64,000 nt of DNA from Cupriavidus pauculus (GTDB lineage: Bacteria > Pseudomonadota > Gammaproteobacteria > Burkholderiales > Burkholderiaceae): the NCBI RefSeq assembly GCF_008801835.1, contig NZ_VZOW01000021.1, positions 1 to 64,000 of the forward strand. The letters run 5' to 3'. Made by a program: the position numbers and the translations under genes. Under the pieces are notes generated by a model. The model made no database searches, had not been told where the DNA came from, and worked only from the letters and a program-made list of their open reading frames with translations. Positions 56,646-64,000 of the stretch are shown here, piece by piece. Numbering within the stretch: position 1 is the stretch's first letter; each line of letters opens with the position of its first letter.

Positions 56646-58358
56646 ATGCAAGATTTCTGGCAGGCGGCAGCCGCGCAACTCGAGCGCGAACTGACGCCGC
56701 AACAGTACAAAACCTGGATCAAGCCGTTGGCGCCCGTCGCCTTCGACGAGGAAGCGCATGCGCTGCGGATTGCTGCGCCCAATCGCTTCAAGCTCGACTG
56801 GGTCAAGAGCCAGTTCTCGGGCCGTATCACCGCGCTCGCGTGCGAATACTGGGAAACGCAGGTTAGCGTTCACTTCGTCCTGGATCCTGCTGCATCGGGC
56901 CGTACGGCCACCTATGCGCAGCAGGCCATGCAGCAGGGCCAGGACGCCGGCCATCCGCACGCCGGCATGGGCGCAGCGGCGCCGTATCCGGGCGCGGCCG
57001 GCGGCGCACAGCCGGGGATGAACGGACAGCCGCACGCGCCAGCGCCCCAGATGGGCGGATTTCATGACTATCCGGGCCAGCAGCATGCCGCACAGCCCGG
57101 CTACGGTCCGATGTCGGGACAGTCCGCGTATCCGGCGTCGCCGTCCGCGATGCCAAACCGCGGCGCCGTGCCTACCGGCCACCCGTTGCAGGGCAATGCC
57201 GGCGGCCACGCACCCGAGATGGGTGAAATCGACATGGCCCAGATGGATCCGGCCGAGGCCAGCGCGCGCTCGTACCGGGTGCCGTCGCAGCAGCCGGCGG
57301 CGACTGGCGCCGTGCAGCAGAACGATACGGTGCACGAGCGTTCGCGCCTGAATCCAATCCTGACGTTCGACAATTTCGTTACCGGCAAGGCCAACCAGCT
57401 GGCGCGCGCCGCGGCGATCCAGGTCGCCAACAATCCCGGCAAGTCGTACAACCCGCTCTATCTGTATGGCGGCGTCGGCTTGGGCAAGACTCACTTGATT
57501 CACGCCATCGGCAATTTCATGCTGATGGAAAACCCGCGTGCGCGCATCCGCTACATCCACGCCGAACAATATGTGTCCGACGTGGTGAAGGCCTACCAGC
57601 GCAAGGCGTTCGACGAATTCAAGCGCTACTACCATTCGCTGGACCTGCTGCTGATCGACGATATTCAGTTCTTTTCGGGCAAGAACCGAACGCAGGAAGA
57701 ATTCTTCTACGCGTTCGAGGCGCTGATCGCCAATCGCGCGCAGGTGATCATTACCAGCGATACGTATCCCAAGGAAATCACAGGTATCGATGACCGATTA
57801 ATCTCGCGTTTCGATTCCGGCCTGACCGTGGCGATCGAGCCGCCCGAGCTGGAAATGCGCGTGGCGATCCTGATGAAGAAGGCCGCGGCGGAAAACGTCA
57901 GCGTGCCCGAGGAAGTTGCGTTCTTTGTGGCCAAGCATCTGCGCTCCAACGTTCGCGAGTTGGAAGGCGCCCTGCGCAAGATCCTGGCGTTTTCGAACTT
58001 CCATGGCAAGGACATCACGATCGAGGTCACGCGCGAGGCCTTGAAGGATCTGCTGACCGTGCAGAACCGCCAGATCTCGGTGGAAAACATCCAGAAGACC
58101 TGCGCGGATTTCTACAACATCAAGGTCGCGGACATGTATTCGAAAAAGCGGCCCGCCAATATCGCGCGACCGCGCCAGATCGCCATGTATCTGGCCAAGG
58201 AACTGACGCAGAAAAGCCTGCCCGAAATCGGCGAGCTGTTTGGTGGACGCGATCACACCACGGTGCTGCACGCCGTGCGCAAGATTGCCGACGAGCGCAG
58301 CAAGGACGCGCAGCTCAACCACGAATTGCACGTGCTGGAACAGACGCTCAAGGGCTGA
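56646..58358 (+). CDS. dnaA: Chromosomal replication initiator DnaA
   Basis: A protein of 570 residues, about 100 longer than E. coli DnaA. Domain I (1-80) binds helicase and partners. Domain II (about 80-220) is a long linker rich in Gly, Pro, Ala, Gln and His, accounting for the extra length. Domain III has Walker A (GGVGLGKTH near 277) and Walker B (LLIDDIQFF near 336). Domain IV ends with the box-binding signature [15 protein letters not shown] near 533. No clear ribosome site precedes the ATG, so translation may be weak. It is the first of dnaA-dnaN-gyrB. Confidence 0.98.
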   Translation: MQDFWQAAAAQLERELTPQQYKTWIKPLAPVAFDEEAHALRIAAPNRFKLDWVKSQFSGRITALACEYWETQVSVHFVLDPAASGRTATYAQQAMQQGQDAGHPHAGMGAAAPYPGAAGGAQPGMNGQPHAPAPQMGGFHDYPGQQHAAQPGYGPMSGQSAYPASPSAMPNRGAVPTGHPLQGNAGGHAPEMGEIDMAQMDPAEASARSYRVPSQQPAATGAVQQNDTVHERSRLNPILTFDNFVTGKANQLARAAAIQVANNPGKSYNPLYLYGGVGLGKTHLIHAIGNFMLMENPRARIRYIHAEQYVSDVVKAYQRKAFDEFKRYYHSLDLLLIDDIQFFSGKNRTQEEFFYAFEALIANRAQVIITSDTYPKEITGIDDRLISRFDSGLTVAIEPPELEMRVAILMKKAAAENVSVPEEVAFFVAKHLRSNVRELEGALRKILAFSNFHGKDITIEVTREALKDLLTVQNRQISVENIQKTCADFYNIKVADMYSKKRPANIARPRQIAMYLAKELTQKSLPEIGELFGGRDHTTVLHAVRKIADERSKDAQLNHELHVLEQTLKG

Positions 58359-58377
58359 GCCTGCGCGCGGTTTTTGG

Positions 58378-58403
58378 CCGCGCAGGCGCCTGCGCGGGTT
58401 TTT
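58378..58403 (+). terminator. Terminator after dnaA
   Basis: A perfect 20-bp palindrome (CCGCGCAGGC joined to GCCTGCGCGG) followed by GTTTTT. A related arm with its own T-run, GCCTGCGCGCGGTTTTT at 58359-58375, lies just upstream and can pair with the same middle segment, so two alternative hairpins are possible. Confidence 0.75.
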
Positions 58404-58597
58404 CAGGGCCGGCCTTGCCGGGCTGGCATACTACAGGGTGCGCGTCCGGCGGCAAACGGACGCCAAAGCAACAGTTGGATCGCAGGAATTCGGCCTCAGA
58501 TAAGGCTTTGCGGTGAGTCGGGACAAATTGGCGGGGGCAACCGCACCGCGGCGTGGCATTTTGTGCACAGCCGGGCGCTCCGCCGGATTTGCCCCGC

Positions 58598-58627
58598 TTC
58601 ACCGCAGCGGCTTATCCTTGGTACAAT
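58598..58627 (+). promoter_or_regulatory. Candidate dnaN promoter
   Basis: TTCACC (58598-58603) and TACAAT (58622-58627) separated by 18 bases, about 95 bases before dnaN. A TTGTGCACA nonamer at 58561-58569 lies upstream. Confidence 0.45.
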
Positions 58628-58723
58628 GCGACTTTAACTCCTTGATTCCTAAGAAAATTTGGATATCGGGAAGGTTCGCCTGATTCTGCGGTCGCCGACG
58701 ACAAACGACGAAGGATAAATTCA

Positions 58724-59839
58724 ATGCAATTGGTCAAAACCTCGCGAGACAATCTGCTGCGTCCGCTGCAAATCGTGAGCGGCATCGTGGAGCGCCGCCA
58801 CACCCTCCCGATCCTGGCCAACCTGCTGATTCGCAAGTCCGGCTCCAATGTGTCCTTTCTTTCGACGGACATCGAAATCCAGATCACCACGCACGCCGAA
58901 TGCGGCGTTGGCAGCGACGACGTTGCCACCACCGTGGCGGCGCGCAAGCTGCTCGATATTCTGCGCGCAATGCCCGACGGCGACGTGGCGCTGTCGCTCA
59001 ACGACAAGCGCATGACGGTGCAGTCCGGCAAAAGCCGGTTCGCGCTGCAGACGCTGGCCGCCGAGGAATTCCCGACGGTTGCCGAAGCCGCCGAATTCAA
59101 CGCCAGCGTGAGCCTGCCGCAGAAGACCTTCAAGCATCTGCTGGCGATGGTCCATTTCGCGATGGCCCAGCAGGACATCCGCTATTACCTGAATGGCATG
59201 CTGCTGGTGGTCGATGGCAAGAAGGTCATGGCCGTTGCCACCGACGGCCACCGCCTCGCGTACTGCGGCGTCGAGCTCGAAAACGAAGCCGCCGGCGTGG
59301 GTTCGCGGCAGGAAGTGATTATTCCGCGCAAGACCATTCTGGAACTGCAACGCCTGCTCGAAGACAACGACGATCCCGTGCAGGTGCAACTGGCGGCAAA
59401 TCAGGTCAAGTTCACGTTTGCCAATGTGGAACTGATCAGCAAGCTGGTGGAAGGCAAGTTCCCGGATTTCCAGCGCGTCATTCCGAAGGGCTACAAGAAT
59501 GCCTTCGCCATTGACCGCGTGAAGTTGCAGCAGGCGCTGCAGCGCACCGCGATTCTGACCACCGACAAATTCAAGGGCGTGCGCTGCATTCTTGATACGC
59601 ACGTCCTGAAAATCAGCTCGACCAACGCCGATCAGGAAGAGGCGCAGGAAGAACTGGAACTCGATTATTCGGGCGATGCGCTCGATATCGGCTTTAACGT
59701 GACCTATCTGCTCGATGTGCTCGCCAACCTCAAGAGCGAACAGGTACAGGTCAGCCTCGGCGACTCCAATTCGAGTGCGCTGATCACTGTGCCGGAAGAC
59801 GACAACTTCAAGTATGTCGTGATGCCGATGCGCATTTGA
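58724..59839 (+). CDS. dnaN: DNA polymerase III beta sliding clamp
   Basis: A protein of 371 residues, the normal length for the dimeric ring clamp that tethers polymerase III to DNA. Three repeats of the clamp fold are present: MQLVKTSRDNLLRPLQIVSG with RRHTLPILANLLI, then VATDGHRLAYC in the middle, and the C-terminal YVVMPMRI. AAGGA lies at good distance from the ATG. It lies between dnaA and gyrB, as is standard. Confidence 0.98.
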   Translation: MQLVKTSRDNLLRPLQIVSGIVERRHTLPILANLLIRKSGSNVSFLSTDIEIQITTHAECGVGSDDVATTVAARKLLDILRAMPDGDVALSLNDKRMTVQSGKSRFALQTLAAEEFPTVAEAAEFNASVSLPQKTFKHLLAMVHFAMAQQDIRYYLNGMLLVVDGKKVMAVATDGHRLAYCGVELENEAAGVGSRQEVIIPRKTILELQRLLEDNDDPVQVQLAANQVKFTFANVELISKLVEGKFPDFQRVIPKGYKNAFAIDRVKLQQALQRTAILTTDKFKGVRCILDTHVLKISSTNADQEEAQEELELDYSGDALDIGFNVTYLLDVLANLKSEQVQVSLGDSNSSALITVPEDDNFKYVVMPMRI

Positions 59840-59889
59840 TGGCCACCACCAAGTCGCCATCCATACACAATCGGGCACGCACCGCAGCA

Positions 59890-59919
59890 GGGGCCGGATC
59901 CACGCGATCCGCCCCTTTT
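59890..59919 (+). terminator. Probable terminator after dnaN
   Basis: A stem of CGGATC with GATCCG extended by GGGG/CCCC across a single bulged C, followed by TTTT. It lies 51 bases past the dnaN stop and before gyrB, so gyrB may have its own promoter in the remaining spacer. Confidence 0.6.
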
Positions 59920-60016
59920 GCCGTTTTTAAGTAACCCGCAAATGCGGATTTGCCGCACCCGCCGCCTCTGGGCGCAGGTCGGCTTTCTCCGCTTTTGCCG
60001 TGAGTATCGTGAGTAG

Positions 60017-62548
<2,532 letters not shown>

Positions 62549-62596
62549 GGGAGGAGGTAATTAATTTGGGTGTCACAACACCCAATCCCTCGCCAC

Positions 62597-62626
62597 AAAA
62601 AATCCCGGCAATGCCGGGATTTTTTT
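62597..62626. terminator. Bidirectional terminator after gyrB
   Basis: A 9-bp stem (AATCCCGGC with GCCGGGATT) and a 3-base loop, flanked by an A-run and a run of seven T residues. It can end both gyrB and the convergent methyltransferase gene. Confidence 0.9.
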
Positions 62627-62654
62627 CAACCGCCAGCCTTCACCCCAAAAAAAA

Positions 62655-63314
62655 TCAATACACCCCCGGCAACAATCTCCATGTGCGCGCGCAATAGCGT
62701 TCATATTCCTCGCCAAACTGGTCACGCAGCAGTGCTTCTTCTGCGCGGATTCGGGCGATCAGTGGGGGCAGCAGAAGTAGTGCCAATAACACGCCGACAA
62801 CCGACCGGAATACCAGCGCCCAGCCTAGCGAGCCGATGATGAAGCCGAGATAGCTCGGATGGCGAATCGTGCGGTAGATGCCCGTTGTCACGAGCGTGTG
62901 GCCGGGCTGGATCGCGACCAGGCCGCTGAAGCGTTGGCCGAGTATGAATACGGGATAGAGTCGCAGGGCGCCGCCGATGAGGAATAGGGCAAAGCCGGAC
63001 CAGCGGACCGTTTGGCCGTCGATGACCCAGAGCGACATGCGGTCGCAATAGGCGGGCAAATATCCTAGCAGCAGTCCTAGTACGCCGAATGCCCAGAGTA
63101 CCCATCGGTTGCCGCGATCCTCGCGTTCGCCGGGGCTGATATTGCCGCCGGAAAATACCGCGATAATCGCCATGACCATCATGGCTGCAGCGGTTGCTGA
63201 GCGTGCGGCGTCGGCAAAGTAGGGTGCGATTCCGCCCCAGCCGAGAATCGGCAACGCCAGGTAGGCCAGGGATGCCGCGATAGTGAGGAACACCAGCCCG
63301 GGTTTGGGTTGCAT
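62655..63314 (-). CDS. Isoprenylcysteine-carboxyl-methyltransferase-like membrane protein
   Basis: A protein of 219 residues with about five membrane helices. The C-terminal cofactor region GHTLVTTGIYRTIRHPSYLG, then EEALLRDQFGEEYERYC, is the ICMT/PEMT family signature for SAM-dependent methyl transfer at the membrane. Bacteria lack prenylated CAAX proteins, so the substrate is probably a lipid or small amphiphile. GGAGG lies just before the ATG, which decides the start over an upstream alternative. Confidence 0.85.
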   Translation of the reverse strand: MQPKPGLVFLTIAASLAYLALPILGWGGIAPYFADAARSATAAAMMVMAIIAVFSGGNISPGEREDRGNRWVLWAFGVLGLLLGYLPAYCDRMSLWVIDGQTVRWSGFALFLIGGALRLYPVFILGQRFSGLVAIQPGHTLVTTGIYRTIRHPSYLGFIIGSLGWALVFRSVVGVLLALLLLPPLIARIRAEEALLRDQFGEEYERYCARTWRLLPGVY

Positions 63315-63481
63315 AGGGCCTCCGTTGTCGCTCGGTTTGCTGTGTAGGTTAGGCGCGTCCACGCCCAAACGTCCACCGCGCGCCGAACGTCACATGCGTA
63401 CCAGTATCGATAACGCCCGCTGCGGCTCCGTGATTCGATGTGACAATACCGGATTGTCCAAGCCCCATTACGATGTCTGCC

Positions 63482-63814
63482 ATGCCGCTTATCGATCTCA
63501 AAAATCTTCAGCAAGCCGCCGCCGATTTTGGTGAAGTGCGGGGTTGGGGCAAATATCACAGTCCCAAGAACCTGGCGATGGCGCTCAGTGTGGAAGTGGC
63601 CGAGCTGGTCGAGATCTTTCAGTGGCAGACCGAGAATGAATCGCGGCGGATTATGCAGACCGCGGAGCGCGATCACGTCGAGCAGGAGCTGGCCGATATC
63701 ACGATTTATCTGACGCAGCTGGTGACGGCGCTTGGTGTCGATCTCGATGCTGCCGTGCGCAAGAAAATGGAGATGAACGCGCGCAAGTATCCGGCGCCTG
63801 GCGCGGGTGATTGA
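63482..63814 (+). CDS. MazG-like nucleotide pyrophosphohydrolase
   Basis: A protein of 110 residues. The Mg-binding pattern is VEVAELVEIFQW followed by VEQELADITIYL, as in small MazG/iMazG and dCTPase-like enzymes. It hydrolyses NTPs to NMP and pyrophosphate, probably removing unusual or damaged nucleotides. The start MPLIDLKN is chosen; an ATG three codons upstream is possible. Alone on its strand here. Confidence 0.88.
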   Translation: MPLIDLKNLQQAAADFGEVRGWGKYHSPKNLAMALSVEVAELVEIFQWQTENESRRIMQTAERDHVEQELADITIYLTQLVTALGVDLDAAVRKKMEMNARKYPAPGAGD

Positions 63815-63912
63815 TGCGCCGTGCCACGCGCTATTCACGCGTCCGAATGTGGACAGTCACGTGCGTCAAATCCGGCTAGACTTGCTTCATTGCGAATTGC
63901 GGAGATCGAGTC

Positions 63913-64000
63913 ATGGCGGGGCGCAAGCACGGTGAGGCGGCGAGCAATATCCATATCGGCATCGGCGGCTGGAATTTTGCGCCGTGGCGTGACAACTTCT
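63913..64000 (+). CDS. DUF72 (YecE-like) protein, N-terminal part
   Basis: The first 29 codons are visible and the frame runs off the window. After a basic start (MAGRKHGEAAS) comes HIGIGGWNFAPWRDNF, the opening strand motif of DUF72/YecE proteins, which have a TIM-barrel-like fold and unknown function. GGAGA precedes the ATG. Confidence 0.75.
   Translation, partial: MAGRKHGEAASNIHIGIGGWNFAPWRDNF

Overview
This window is GC-rich, densely coding DNA from a betaproteobacterium of the Burkholderiales, most likely Cupriavidus or a close Ralstonia relative. It includes the origin end of the main chromosome. The evidence is the gene order rpmH-rnpA-yidD-yidC-(tam, CHAD)-mnmE on the minus strand facing dnaA-dnaN-gyrB on the plus strand. 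Supporting marks are the many RND pumps, a Bug-type binding protein, a GTP-dependent PEP carboxykinase, and proteins whose closest relatives (from memory, not from a search) are in Cupriavidus. The genus call is an inference. I see no rRNA, tRNA, CRISPR array, transposase or integrase.

Layout. 1-5.3 kb: a partial glycine-zipper protein, the cstA-ybdD transporter operon, and a divergent NarL-type two-component pair with two strong inverted repeats in the shared spacer. 5.3-9.6 kb: pckG, a D-2-hydroxyacid dehydrogenase and a MOSC protein. 9.9-14.3 kb: an MdtA/MdtC-like RND pump without its own outer-membrane channel. 14.6-16.3 kb: a translationally coupled ExbB-like / DUF2149 / ChaN-lipoprotein operon. 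16.3-19.9 kb: a TctDE-like two-component system divergent from a periplasmic binding protein. 19.9-27 kb: acrR-like repressor, then acrA-acrB-oprM, with a classic AcrR-type operator between them and a strong terminator after them.

27-41 kb is the main accessory region. It holds an OmpW/AlkL-type porin, two related lipoproteins, a DUF1571 protein, a TetR regulator, a GMC oxidoreductase with a Tat-exported small subunit, and divergently a Baeyer-Villiger-type flavin monooxygenase, an SDR, an alpha/beta hydrolase, a ferritin-like predicted hydrolase and a convergent MerR regulator. The set suggests uptake and stepwise oxidation of a hydrophobic substrate (for example a sterol-, terpenoid- or long-chain-alcohol-like compound). 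The substrate cannot be read from the sequence.

41-46.5 kb: a LysR regulator, a Bug solute-binding protein, an M14-like deacylase and a chemoreceptor. 46.5-49.7 kb: small lipoproteins, an OB-fold membrane protein, a TetR regulator, and a short, lower-GC pair of genes (zincin-like HEMTH protein plus membrane protein) next to mnmE. 49.7-62.6 kb: the origin region, with DnaA boxes at about 56.18-56.37 kb; one perfect box overlaps the likely dnaA promoter. 62.6-64 kb: an isoprenylcysteine-methyltransferase-like membrane protein, a MazG-type pyrophosphohydrolase and the start of a DUF72 protein.
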